From Sphingobacterium nematocida (GTDB lineage Bacteria; Bacteroidota; Bacteroidia; Sphingobacteriales; Sphingobacteriaceae): DNA of 64,000 nt. The position numbers and the translations under genes are program-made. Under the pieces are notes generated by a model. It saw only the letters and a program-made list of their open reading frames with translations. It ran no database searches and had not been told where the DNA came from. The DNA lies in NCBI RefSeq assembly GCF_900168125.1, contig NZ_FUZF01000005.1, positions 124,001 to 188,000 on the forward strand, written 5' to 3'. Shown one piece after another: positions 8,465 through 15,909 of this stretch. Positions within the stretch are counted from its first letter, which is position 1; each line of letters opens with the position of its first letter.

Positions 8465-8957
8465 AATTGTATGATTTTAATTAACTATCATAATTCGTTT
8501 TAACTGATCCGTATCCACTGCGTATTAACTCAAGATCTTACAGTTATAACCGATCTCATTGCGTCCAATTTTTCTGATCAGTCATAGGCCCTTTCTTTGC
8601 CTCTCCCGAGGACTTTTCTAAAGACGACGTCAGGACTCCTTATTGGTCATCTCGTTAATTTCTTACCGCCTCACGGGTATACCGCGAATCTACGCCGTAT
8701 CCGTTTGAATAGCGACAGGTAGCAGTAGCTTCGATCTCTACCACCTAGATAGCGCATAGGGTAGGTCTGCTCCCATAAGGGATGGCCTATAGCTGCGGAG
8801 TCTATCCGCAAGACGCTGTGTCTGCCTGCTTGTGCTGTACCCAATGGATGATATGTCGCTACTGCTGTCATTTATTGTTCTAATCTAATACATCAAAATT
8901 AGTAGTGGTCTTTTGGTAATACTTGGGTTTCGTATCCCAATTAATTGGGTTTTGTAC
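8465..8957. other. stretch without a supported gene
   Basis: A 66-codon minus-strand ORF (8671-8871) with a basic, aromatic-rich sequence is present, but it has no family signature and I do not call it. On the same strand nearby, another frame reads SGEAKKGPMTDQKNW, which looks protein-like and could be a remnant. No clear hairpin or promoter is visible. Confidence 0.35.
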
Positions 8958-9488
8958 TTAGAAGAGTTGGCGGAGATATTCCTCACTAATACTGAGGTAT
9001 TGCGCCAGCTCCTTGCGCGTGATCAACGGGATGACCGCTTGATAGTCTTTACGGAATATATCGAGTCTTTCGCCCTTGGGTTGTTCGAGTAGGTTGGTAC
9101 GGTATTCCAGGTATTTATGATGGTCGAGCCAAATGCGGTGATTGAGCTGTATCATGTCGGTATAGACCCAATGCAGTTCATACAGGCTCTGCTGGTCTAT
9201 CTTGTACAGCAAGGCGTCGCTCAGGGCTTTAAAACGTGTAGGACTGGGCTCTAGCGCTGTTAGTATAGGTTCTGCGCGTATGACATAGCGCTGAGGAGAT
9301 TTTTTCTTGTATTTGCCCAGTACCCCCTCTAGCACGAGATAACTGCAGCCTGGCTCGTAGTGCAGCCACTCATGGCTACATAGCTGTTCCAACTGGAGAT
9401 GTCTTTCCAGTCCCGGATATCGGACTTCCCAATCGCCCTGTATGCGGCTTAGATAATCATTTAGTTCAATATACTTCTCGCGTTTCAT
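8958..9488 (-). CDS. Crp/Fnr-like regulator with short C-terminal HTH (176 aa)
   Basis: The length and layout match Bacteroidota Crp/Fnr proteins: an N-terminal helix, a degenerate cyclic-nucleotide-binding-like beta region (YLVLEGVLGKYKK...RYVIRAEPILT), a long dimerisation helix, and a C-terminal HTH beginning at RKELAQYLSISEEYLRQLF. The protein stops right in the recognition helix, where relatives continue for another 8-15 residues, so DNA binding may be altered. The cNMP pocket residues are not recognisable. It lies 459 bp upstream-to-downstream of the hypothetical gene starting at 9947 on the same strand. Family call moderately sure; ligand unknown. Confidence 0.6.
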   Translation of the reverse strand: MKREKYIELNDYLSRIQGDWEVRYPGLERHLQLEQLCSHEWLHYEPGCSYLVLEGVLGKYKKKSPQRYVIRAEPILTALEPSPTRFKALSDALLYKIDQQSLYELHWVYTDMIQLNHRIWLDHHKYLEYRTNLLEQPKGERLDIFRKDYQAVIPLITRKELAQYLSISEEYLRQLF

Positions 9489-9566
9489 AGCTAACTGCTT
9501 TTTTTAAAACTACGGCCCTGCCCATGCTGCGAAGCAGAACCGTAGATAGCACAATAGATTAAAGGG

Positions 9567-9947
9567 CTACCGGTACCGGATTATGATCTGTAACCCTGTA
9601 GATTCTCTAAGATCGCCCGATTCAAAGCTGTACGACTTTGCTTGGCTTCTAGAAAGTAAAACATCCTTGTCTTCTTGTTCTGGCTTGTTCGGTTCTTCTT
9701 TAGCAAAAGCCACAGTATGCCCGGCTAATAGTTCTTGGGCAATGGCTTCCGTCATAGTAGACTTGAAGCTGGTCGGTAAATTGGCAATCTGCTCTTTTTG
9801 CCTCAGGCTGAGCTCAAAGCGCTCATCCATCCAGCCCGAAAAGTCCGACTGTAGATAGGTCATTGATCGTGCAAGATCGGCAGCGTTTTGGTTTAGCTCC
9901 TGCTGTTGTACGGTGGCCGCTCCAGGGCCATTTAATGGTTGCTTCAT
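9567..9947 (-). CDS. hypothetical protein (126 aa)
   Basis: Begins MKQPLNGPGAATVQQQELN at ATG 9947; a longer frame reaches 9974 but this Met gives the better start. The middle (DLARSMTYLQSDFSGWMDERFELSLRQKEQI) is strongly helical, followed by an acidic linker and a beta-like C-terminus (LQIIIRYR). It has no signal peptide or membrane segment. I do not recognise a characterised family. It heads the leftward arm of the accessory island, divergent from the membrane regulator at 10193. Confidence 0.6.
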   Translation of the reverse strand: MKQPLNGPGAATVQQQELNQNAADLARSMTYLQSDFSGWMDERFELSLRQKEQIANLPTSFKSTMTEAIAQELLAGHTVAFAKEEPNKPEQEDKDVLLSRSQAKSYSFESGDLRESTGLQIIIRYR

Positions 9948-10192
9948 ATTATTTAAGTTTTTGATGTATTGCAAAGGAAGTTTATTTAAACTCTTTGGAA
10001 GAGGATCGATCTCGGTTTTAGGGCCTTTCTACCAAATTGTGGATAACTTCGGTATTTGGTGGGATGGAGATAATATTTATTTTCACTAAAAATATTTGCT
10101 TATTATTTTTTTATTGTACAATTTAGTATTGTATAAAGTGGATAGTCACTTTTTTAAGTTGCTTCTCCTTTTGTTAACAGAAAGAACCTACT

Positions 10193-11209
10193 ATGATTGT
10201 ATTCATTTTAATCCTGAAGTACCTATTATGTATTCCTACGATTGCTTACCTCATCACGGCCAATAAGAAGTTTTTTCTTTTCCAGGAAATCATTGCTTCT
10301 GAAAAGTTTTTTACCCTTTATAAGCCGACATTAGTGCTAGTGTCGTGTTATTTATTAGTCATTGAGCTTGTTTATTACCTGTTCAAAAAGAGATATACAG
10401 CGATAGATAAACCAACACCAGGCTGGCGGAAAATAGTTCAATATATTTTTATAGCGCTATTCATAGTTACGACATTCAATCTTGTTTTATTGGATTATGC
10501 ATTGAGTGAAAAAGATGAAACGTTGATATCTACAGGCTACCTGAAGAGCGGCCTGTTTTTCTTTTTGATCACATTTTTTTTGTATGCAATATCGGTATGG
10601 TTCAGGCCCAAGTACAGCCTTGGTTACTGGCTTCATCAATTTGCTGTAGCGAAAATTATGGATAGAATAATGCACAGGAATGACTCGGAACAGGTGCTGA
10701 TTGCCGCCGCAGAAAACAACGATAATCTTCGTTTACTGGTACAAGTAGAAGAGGTGCTGAAGCTACCTGAGGTTGATACGTATAAAGAGGGAGAGGACAG
10801 TAACATTACACCTGCTACTATCAACGGGCTGTCTGATGTCATTTTAATGGATATCCTGTTGGTCATCTCCAGTAGAAAAGGGATCTACCTTTACCTGCGG
10901 AGTGGACAATGTATCTTTGTGTCCAAAAAAATGAAAGATCTATTTACAAAAGAGCAATTGGTTTGGCTGGTAAGTTATCAGAAAGGAGCAAGGGTAAATT
11001 TGATTCATCTTGTTGCAAACGTAGGGCATTCGATAGATTCATTGTGGTCGAGTAATACGTATAACCATTTTATGGATGGTATCGAAAAGTCGCTGTTTGA
11101 GTTGGCTGATATGCTGAAAATGACATCTACCTTCCAAGAAAATATAGCACAACAGATTCTACATAGGGAAAAATTGGACAAGACGGTACTGAGCCGTAAA
11201 GTTTTTTAA
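10193..11209 (+). CDS. membrane protein with degenerate LytTR-like cytoplasmic domain
   Basis: About four membrane segments occupy residues 2-20, 45-63, 84-104 and 117-137, followed by a soluble half. In that half, DILLVISSRKGIYLYL...VSKKMKDL...LVSYQKGARVNLIHLV lines up with the LytTR DNA-binding pattern, compared with the bona fide LytTR domain at 27633-28319 in this window (DIVRCEADDTYTIF...IIVSKPLKEY...FLRTHQSHLINPRFI). Membrane-tethered LytTR regulators are known (LytTR regulatory systems of streptococci use a membrane partner). No phosphoacceptor domain is present. It sits upstream of the phased repeat array and the lysis-like unit, so it is a candidate regulator of them. The LytTR assignment is inference. 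Confidence 0.6.
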   Translation: MIVFILILKYLLCIPTIAYLITANKKFFLFQEIIASEKFFTLYKPTLVLVSCYLLVIELVYYLFKKRYTAIDKPTPGWRKIVQYIFIALFIVTTFNLVLLDYALSEKDETLISTGYLKSGLFFFLITFFLYAISVWFRPKYSLGYWLHQFAVAKIMDRIMHRNDSEQVLIAAAENNDNLRLLVQVEEVLKLPEVDTYKEGEDSNITPATINGLSDVILMDILLVISSRKGIYLYLRSGQCIFVSKKMKDLFTKEQLVWLVSYQKGARVNLIHLVANVGHSIDSLWSSNTYNHFMDGIEKSLFELADMLKMTSTFQENIAQQILHREKLDKTVLSRKVF

Positions 11210-11279
11210 TTACTTTTTTGAAAAATTCTATTTGGAGTCTTCGGACCCCGCATGCTGCAGATATTCAAAGTTTGCGAAC

Positions 11280-11714
11280 ATGGAAACAAAAAATGAAACA
11301 CTGCATAACAATAATTGTGGTCATAGCACCTGTGCGCAGGTAGTTTCGCCTGCAATAGATAAAGATACAAATCCGGTAGTTAAGGACGAACCTACATGTT
11401 CGTGCATGGCATGTATACTCAAGACGACCGCTATACCCATATACGCTCGCTTTGACCAACTATTGGATACCGCTGTACGTATGTTGGAGCTGCTGGAGGC
11501 AAGTATTGATCCGCCTATTGACCTGAATGAACAACTTATCGATGCTTTGGAACTTAAGCATATACTTAAGGTGGGGGATACCAAATTTGCTACAATGAAA
11601 AAGCTATTCAAAACCTATGATGTGGATAAAAAGCCCTATTACCTAAAGTATGAGGTATTGGAGGTCATAAGGCGTTATGAAGTTATTTCAAAAACGGACA
11701 ATACCAATTCATAA
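11280..11714 (+). CDS. small Cys-rich protein with HTH-like C-terminus (144 aa)
   Basis: ATG 11280 (METKNETLHNN) is preferred over a TTG at 11232. The N-terminal third contains CGHSTC and later CSCMAC, a spacing that could bind a metal. The C-terminal part (LELKHILKVGDTKFATMKKLF...PYYLKYEVLEVIRRYEV) resembles the helix-wing layout of excisionase/MerR-like HTH proteins, ending with the typical KYEVLEVI. It follows the membrane regulator by about 70 bp on the same strand and is closed by a strong hairpin at 11723-11760. Function unknown; the HTH reading is tentative. Confidence 0.55.
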   Translation: METKNETLHNNNCGHSTCAQVVSPAIDKDTNPVVKDEPTCSCMACILKTTAIPIYARFDQLLDTAVRMLELLEASIDPPIDLNEQLIDALELKHILKVGDTKFATMKKLFKTYDVDKKPYYLKYEVLEVIRRYEVISKTDNTNS

Positions 11715-11722
11715 TAGGTAAA

Positions 11723-11760
11723 AAATACAGTTTCTATTAGTCTCGGTAGAAACTGTATTT
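11723..11760 (+). terminator. 14-bp stem terminator
   Basis: Perfect 14-bp stem (11723-11736 / 11747-11760) with a 10-nt loop. The arm ends in ATTTTG, directly after the 11280 gene stop at 11714. It separates the regulator pair from the array and the downstream unit. Confidence 0.75.
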
Positions 11761-11782
11761 TGCTTGCTACAGATTATTGCTC

Positions 11783-11920
11783 GAACTAAGGTTCGACTAG
11801 CCTATAACTAGCCTAAGACTAGGGTTGAACTAGGAAACAACTAATAATGAACTAAGAACCAACTAGTAGCTGTTCATAATCGTTCATAATCATTCATATT
11901 CCTTCATAATCATTCGCAGC
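11783..11920. repeat. two abutting helically phased tandem arrays
   Basis: ACTA occurs eight times at exactly 11-bp steps (11785, 11796, 11807, 11818, 11829, 11840, 11851, 11862), usually as (G/A)ACTA(G/A). The next step of 11 bp begins a second array of TTCATAATC-like units at exactly 10-bp steps (TTCAT at 11873, 11883, 11893, 11903, then a partial unit at 11913). It ends about 15 bp before the -33 element of the promoter for the 12040 gene. Exact helical phasing and promoter proximity suggest cooperative protein binding along one DNA face. Confidence 0.85.
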
Positions 11921-11933
11921 TGTCTGAAGGTCA

Positions 11934-11963
11934 TTGTTTTATGAAAAATAGGGCGAATCTTTG
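11934..11963 (+). promoter_or_regulatory. Bacteroidota-type promoter for the lysis-like unit
   Basis: TTG at 11934-11936, a 19-bp spacer, and AATCTTTG at 11956-11963, one mismatch from TAnnTTTG. This is the sigma-ABfr-type layout, placed about 75 bp before the start codon at 12040. Confidence 0.55.
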
Positions 11964-12039
11964 TATCGTTATGCTCGACGGAAGGCGCCCCGTATAGCTT
12001 GACAACGAACAGATTTTTTAATGTCAAATAAACAAAGAA

Positions 12040-12624
12040 ATGGCAAAATCAAGAGACAACATCGTGATGCAGGGCGCATCAGGAAGAATCGGAAGGAACC
12101 TCGTGTTTCGTCAACGAGGTGATCAAACAATTATTTCGAAGACCCCGCGCATACCCACAGATAGGGTAATGACGGCAAAGCAGGTTGCTGTACAGTATAA
12201 GTTTTACGATGCCACCCAGTATGCAAAGAGTGTCATGTTGGACGACGATCTGAAAGCAGAGTACAAGAGAAAAGCTAACGTCAATCAATCGGCTTACAAC
12301 GTCGCGTTCAAAGATTATTTTACCGATCCTGAAATACGCCGCGTAGACGACAGAGCCTATGAGGGAGAGGTCGGTGATAAGATCAGTTTTCATGTAAAGG
12401 ATGTCATGGTGCTACGATCGTTAAGCGTAGAGATTTTGGATAGTCAGGGTGATGTTCTAGAATCTGCTGCCGCTGTACTGAAAGACAGGTCGGATAGCGA
12501 GTGGGTCTACACCGCTACAGTGCAGAATCCAGACTTCTTGGACAGTAAGTACCGTGTCACTATGGTCGACAAACCCAATAAGGTAGTCACCGAGACCAGA
12601 GACTTTGGAGAATATCAAGGTTAG
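12040..12624 (+). CDS. conserved-type hypothetical protein (194 aa)
   Basis: The N-terminus (MAKSRDNIVMQGASGRIGR, then LVFRQRGDQTIISKTPR) matches a recurrent Bacteroidota orphan family of about 190 aa starting MAKxxxNIxxQGxSGxIGxxLVFRQ. The middle is helical, and the last 90 residues look like an Ig-like beta sandwich (DKISFHVKDVMVLRSLSVEIL...EWVYTATVQ...KYRVTMVD). There is no signal peptide. It is the first gene after the phased array and promoter, and the probable co-transcribed neighbours are holin-like and endolysin-like. A structural or scaffold role in a phage-derived particle is possible but unproven. Confidence 0.65.
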   Translation: MAKSRDNIVMQGASGRIGRNLVFRQRGDQTIISKTPRIPTDRVMTAKQVAVQYKFYDATQYAKSVMLDDDLKAEYKRKANVNQSAYNVAFKDYFTDPEIRRVDDRAYEGEVGDKISFHVKDVMVLRSLSVEILDSQGDVLESAAAVLKDRSDSEWVYTATVQNPDFLDSKYRVTMVDKPNKVVTETRDFGEYQG

Positions 12625-12733
12625 GCTTTGTAATTAATTTTTGGTCATCAAAAGGAAAGGGCCTTCGAGCCCTTTCTCACTCTCATAACCTCCATAACTC
12701 TTGTCCCGATTTTCGGGATCATCACTCTATAAT

Positions 12734-13117
12734 ATGACAACAACAATCAATCCTTCATGGCTAGCCCAGGGCTGGCGGGAGGAACTTACTACAAAAGAAA
12801 AACTCTTCTTTGGATTTCTATTTCTGATCATCGGCTGGCTAATAGTCTCGGTTGTATTACAGCTGTTCGATCCGGCAATCGGTGTATTGGATTTCGGAGT
12901 GCTCACCGTTGCGGTATTCGGACTGCTGGTCGGCTGGCTCGCCGTATATATCAGCATTTGGCTGCAGGAGCTGCTATGGCACCCTTTTAAATCGTTTCGT
13001 AAGCAATTTGGTCATCACTTTAATCAACTATCATCATGGCAACAATGTATTCTTTATTTTTCGGTGTTCTTTTTACTGTTGTATGCAGTGGTAAAGGTAA
13101 TGGAAGTGGTGTTTTAA
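12734..13117 (+). CDS. holin-like small membrane protein (127 aa)
   Basis: ATG 12734 (MTTTINPSWLAQGWREEL) is preferred over an in-frame start at 12701. Three to four hydrophobic segments (about residues 24-47, 52-76 and 105-123) are separated by a basic loop WHPFKSFRKQFGHH. Small size, several membrane spans, charged loops and direct overlap with a peptidoglycan-hydrolase ORF are the usual context of phage holins. No family signature is decisive. The 3' end overlaps the downstream ORF by 82 bp if that begins at 13036. Confidence 0.5.
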   Translation: MTTTINPSWLAQGWREELTTKEKLFFGFLFLIIGWLIVSVVLQLFDPAIGVLDFGVLTVAVFGLLVGWLAVYISIWLQELLWHPFKSFRKQFGHHFNQLSSWQQCILYFSVFFLLLYAVVKVMEVVF

Positions 13118-14193
13118 GGCCCGATGTTGTTACTCCTAGCTACGTCATGTCGACCGTAGTGGAGACATCTAAGGACTTCATTGAAACTGGCTTTAATAAT
13201 TCTTTATTCTCGCGCAAGCCACAGTTGTCATTTTCCATGACGAGGACATACTTTTTTTCCGCAAAAAAGTATGCAAAAACCGGAACGAAGTGGAGCTCAG
13301 CGAAGCTAAACTCATCGCTTAAACCACGAAGTGCTGTGCGCAGCAAAACTTTTGACACAAAGGAAGTGCATCCACTTGCTATTGTCAAAAATTTACCTCC
13401 GGTGAGCTCGCAGGCTCGGTTTGTAGGCGATAAATTGAGGGAATGTATGGTATTTGCTAGTAATTGCTTACTCTCTACATTAATGTCTCCTGTGAAGCAA
13501 CTTGCCATTAAGGACGACCTTTTAGCATATGGAGTCAAAGGCCGTAAAGCTACAAATCGAAATTCTGTACATTTTGCACTAGGTCAGGATTCCCAGTCTA
13601 AGAGGGGGATAGGAGGGCAGGAGACCTTGGGAACCGCCTGTGTAGCTTTACGAAGCCTTGATGAACATAGGGTAAACAGTCTTGATCTTTGCTTCTTTCC
13701 ATCAAGGGAAAGAAGGAGCCAGTCTGGCGATGAAGACAATAATAAGATTAGAAATAATAAAACTCTTCTAGCTGAGAGTCGTCAGTCAATAATAGCGATT
13801 GCTTCAAAAGAGCTAGGCATCCGCGAAGCTACGGGCAATAATGACGGCTTGCGAGTGGAAGAATACCTTCGCTATACAAACCTCTCCAAAGGCTATGAAT
13901 GGTGTGCCGCCTTTGTATCCTGGTGCTACGGTCAAGCCGGATTCGCTGTTCCACGTAACCCATGGAGCCCTGCGTTGTTTTCGAAAGTAAAACTGATCCG
14001 TAAAGACCAATGTCAGCCAGCGGATGTATTCGGAATCTACGGGGTCAAGGCCAAGCGCATCAATCACGTAGGTCTAGTCAAAGAATTGTCTAAGGATTAC
14101 CTGATCACCATCGAAGGCAACAGCAATAACTGGGTCGAATCGCGACGGAGACATCTACGGACGGTGTATGCAGTTGCGGATTGGGTAAATTAA
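13036..14193 (+). CDS. CHAP-domain endolysin-like protein, N-terminus probably repeat-derived
   Basis: Residues about 236-385 form a CHAP/NlpC-type amidase domain: IIAIASKELGIREATGNNDG, then EWCAAFVSWCYGQAG with catalytic Cys290, NPWSPALF, INHVGLV with His344, and TIEGNSNNW. Such domains cut peptidoglycan peptides or the amide bond. The first 235 codons overlap the holin-like gene and then run through an interspersed repeat (13247-13706); they have no homology I recognise and odd composition. The true start is uncertain: no ATG lies near codon 236. Either the repeat has inserted into a longer gene while leaving the frame open, or a non-ATG start near 13741 is used. In phage terms this is the lysin between holin and spanin. 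Confidence 0.7.
   Translation: MATMYSLFFGVLFTVVCSGKGNGSGVLRPDVVTPSYVMSTVVETSKDFIETGFNNSLFSRKPQLSFSMTRTYFFSAKKYAKTGTKWSSAKLNSSLKPRSAVRSKTFDTKEVHPLAIVKNLPPVSSQARFVGDKLRECMVFASNCLLSTLMSPVKQLAIKDDLLAYGVKGRKATNRNSVHFALGQDSQSKRGIGGQETLGTACVALRSLDEHRVNSLDLCFFPSRERRSQSGDEDNNKIRNNKTLLAESRQSIIAIASKELGIREATGNNDGLRVEEYLRYTNLSKGYEWCAAFVSWCYGQAGFAVPRNPWSPALFSKVKLIRKDQCQPADVFGIYGVKAKRINHVGLVKELSKDYLITIEGNSNNWVESRRRHLRTVYAVADWVN
13247..13706. repeat. interspersed repeat, copy B
   Basis: Left end: 11-bp hairpin CATACTTTTTT/AAAAAAGTATG (13247-13257 / 13263-13273). Right end: CTTGAT...ATCAAG (13681-13706) in inverted orientation relative to copies A and C. Copy C (37306-37623) has the same two end-hairpins in reverse order, so B and C are opposite orientations of one mosaic element with divergent middles. 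B is open in the frame of the CHAP ORF. Confidence 0.6.
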
Positions 14194-14322
14194 TGGTTAG
14201 TGATTAATTGTTAATGATTAATGGCGGATTCGCGAATTTGCAAATGCGTCTACCCTAAAAATACATCACCATGCTTCACCTTGTAACTCTGTTACTTCGT
14301 AACCCTGTAAACCTTATAAACC

Positions 14323-14766
14323 ATGAAAAATAGCACAATCATCACTCACATCACTCTTGTCATCCTCTTCACCTTCTCCTCTTGCCGCACGGTCAAAGAA
14401 AAAACAACACAACAATCTTATGAAAGAGAACAGGCATATACCCATTGGCAGCATAAATACACAGAAGCCTTTGGGTGGATGGATAGCACGGGGAGGTACT
14501 GGAGCTTTAGTACAGATAGTGCATTTCATTACCATCCAGATAGTGGGATCTATGCAAAACAGGGATTGCTATCGTTTTGGGAAGATAAGCTGCAAAAGCA
14601 GGTTTGGACGTCCATAATAGATAGCAATTATACCGGGGCGGTCGTGCAGCAGCAACATAACCTATGGAAGACCTACTACCGAAGTATAAAGGACAGCAAG
14701 TGGGGCATTTTGATAGGACTTTCGCTGTTGGTTCTGGGCTGCTATTTATTATATAGATCTTGGTAA
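14323..14766 (+). CDS. lipoprotein with C-terminal membrane anchor, u-spanin-like
   Basis: The signal peptide ends in lipobox TFSSC (Cys21). A 100-residue Tyr/Trp/Gln-rich periplasmic stretch follows, and the protein ends with a single hydrophobic helix (WGILIGLSLLVLGCYLLYRSW, residues 127-147). N-terminal outer-membrane lipid plus C-terminal inner-membrane helix is the defining topology of phage unimolecular spanins (T1 gp11 type), which fuse the two membranes at the last step of lysis. Position directly after the CHAP endolysin-like ORF supports this. Spanins share topology more than sequence, so this is inference; an ordinary double-anchored lipoprotein is the alternative. Confidence 0.6.
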   Translation: MKNSTIITHITLVILFTFSSCRTVKEKTTQQSYEREQAYTHWQHKYTEAFGWMDSTGRYWSFSTDSAFHYHPDSGIYAKQGLLSFWEDKLQKQVWTSIIDSNYTGAVVQQQHNLWKTYYRSIKDSKWGILIGLSLLVLGCYLLYRSW

Positions 14767-14843
14767 TGAAGATTATAAAAAAACGCAGAAATTGGATTAA
14801 TCCGTATATTCGGCGCAATATAAAATACAAACCATTAGTAACA

Positions 14844-15443
14844 ATGAAATTTATCTTTTTTGCGATTTGCTCGTTTTTATGGGCGTTTAACGCTTTTGGA
14901 CAAAAATATCCCGAAAGTAAAATGCAACAGATCGGTATTGGTCCTTACATCGGCTACGAGTCCAATGCAGAAACCGTGGTGTATGGTGTTGGGGGGTATT
15001 ATGAATATCGCCCGTTCAAGCGCTGGGGATTTACGGTGGGAGCGAGCTACGATAAAAGCCCTTTCGCACGTAGTACCCAGGATGATCTGCTCAGACTGAT
15101 TTATGAAGATTTGGGAATTGATATTCCGGAGAATACCTCGGAAATAAAACAAAATCAGTTAGCAGTGAATGCTGGAGCTCGATTTTATATGAGCAAGTTT
15201 TTTGTTTCTGCAGGGCTTGGTTGGTCGTTTTTAGACTATGAGGTTAGGGATACAGAGACTGCTGTGCAGGAGTCAAATAAGACGGATTACTTCTATCATA
15301 CTGTAGGCGTAGGTTATCAATGGTCATTGGGTGGTAACCATCTGTTGGAGCCATTTTTTAGCGCCACGACTGGTGGTGTGCCGAGATCAAACGGTACGGC
15401 TAAGACGACCTTGGGTGTCCGCTATGCTTATCGTTTTAAATAG
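14844..15443 (+). CDS. outer-membrane beta-barrel protein (199 aa)
   Basis: ATG 14844 begins a clean signal peptide (MKFIFFAICSFLWAFNAFG/Q); the frame extends upstream to 14760, overlapping the spanin-like gene, but that leader is basic and lacks signal features. The mature part alternates in beta-barrel fashion (QIGIGPYIGYESN, VYGVGGYYEYRPFKRWGFTVGASYD, QLAVNAGARFYMSKFFVSAGLGWSF) and ends TTLGVRYAYRFK with aromatic C-terminal strands. Function unknown. It closes the accessory island and is followed by two hairpin terminators. Confidence 0.75.
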   Translation: MKFIFFAICSFLWAFNAFGQKYPESKMQQIGIGPYIGYESNAETVVYGVGGYYEYRPFKRWGFTVGASYDKSPFARSTQDDLLRLIYEDLGIDIPENTSEIKQNQLAVNAGARFYMSKFFVSAGLGWSFLDYEVRDTETAVQESNKTDYFYHTVGVGYQWSLGGNHLLEPFFSATTGGVPRSNGTAKTTLGVRYAYRFK

Positions 15444-15460
15444 AACCCTTTTCTAGTCAG

Positions 15461-15501
15461 CAAGAAGCAATCTGTTCTCCATGGATTGCTTCTTGTGTTT
15501 T
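15461..15501 (+). terminator. terminator after the beta-barrel gene
   Basis: 12-bp perfect stem CAAGAAGCAATC (15461-15472 / 15484-15495), 11-nt loop, followed by TGTTTT. It lies 18 bp after the stop codon. Confidence 0.75.
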
Positions 15502-15588
15502 GCGGAAAGCTAAGATTTAACAACTTCGCTCTAGTTTTCGCCTGTGTTTCGTATTGTAACAAGCTATTTTGTTTCGTTTTGTTTTTTT

Positions 15589-15623
15589 AAAGCATCTACT
15601 TAATTAAGAGATGCTTTTTTTTT
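15589..15623. terminator. second terminator with long T-tract
   Basis: 9-bp stem AAAGCATCT (15589-15597 / 15609-15617) followed by nine T in all; the loop contains the palindrome CTTAATTAAG. A-rich on its left, so probably bidirectional. Confidence 0.75.
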
Positions 15624-15685
15624 GGTTTCTTGATTTGGGACTTGATCTTAATTTAATACAAGATTAATAATAACATAATAGGCTT

Positions 15686-15719
15686 TTTGAGGCTTTTGGG
15701 CTACAGTTGTCTAGTTTTG
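15686..15719 (+). promoter_or_regulatory. promoter of the second SusCD locus
   Basis: A perfect -7 element TAGTTTTG lies at 15712-15719 and a TTTG at 15686-15689, with a 22-bp spacer that is 2-3 bp longer than usual. The next 180 bp to the start codon are a T-rich untranslated leader without an obvious riboswitch fold. Confidence 0.45.
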
Positions 15720-15909
15720 CAGCGTCAAAAAGACAAACCGTCAACCGGTATTAACTTGTGTTTTTATGTTTTTATTAGTTTCAATTTTTAGTTTTAAATT
15801 TTTGTTTAGTTTCTTTTTGTTTTAGAAATATTTGTTTTGTTTGTTTTTCTCACTTATATTCGGTTATTCGTTGAGAACCAAATATAAACGCAATTAACCA
15901 TCATATGTT

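Noticed and set aside
8671-8871. 66-codon minus-strand ORF
   Set aside because: No family pattern, and another frame of the same strand looks equally protein-like; not enough support for a gene.
10112-10136. TATTGTACAA / TATTGTATAA direct repeat before the membrane regulator as an operator
   Set aside because: Two short AT-rich copies 15 bp apart in an AT-rich gap are too weak to support a site.
11783-11920. CRISPR array
   Set aside because: Units are 10-11 bp with no separate spacers and no cas gene.
14323-15443. One operon from spanin-like gene to beta-barrel with start at 14760
   Set aside because: The extended start gives a basic leader without signal peptide; Met at 14844 gives a clean one. 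Co-transcription remains possible.
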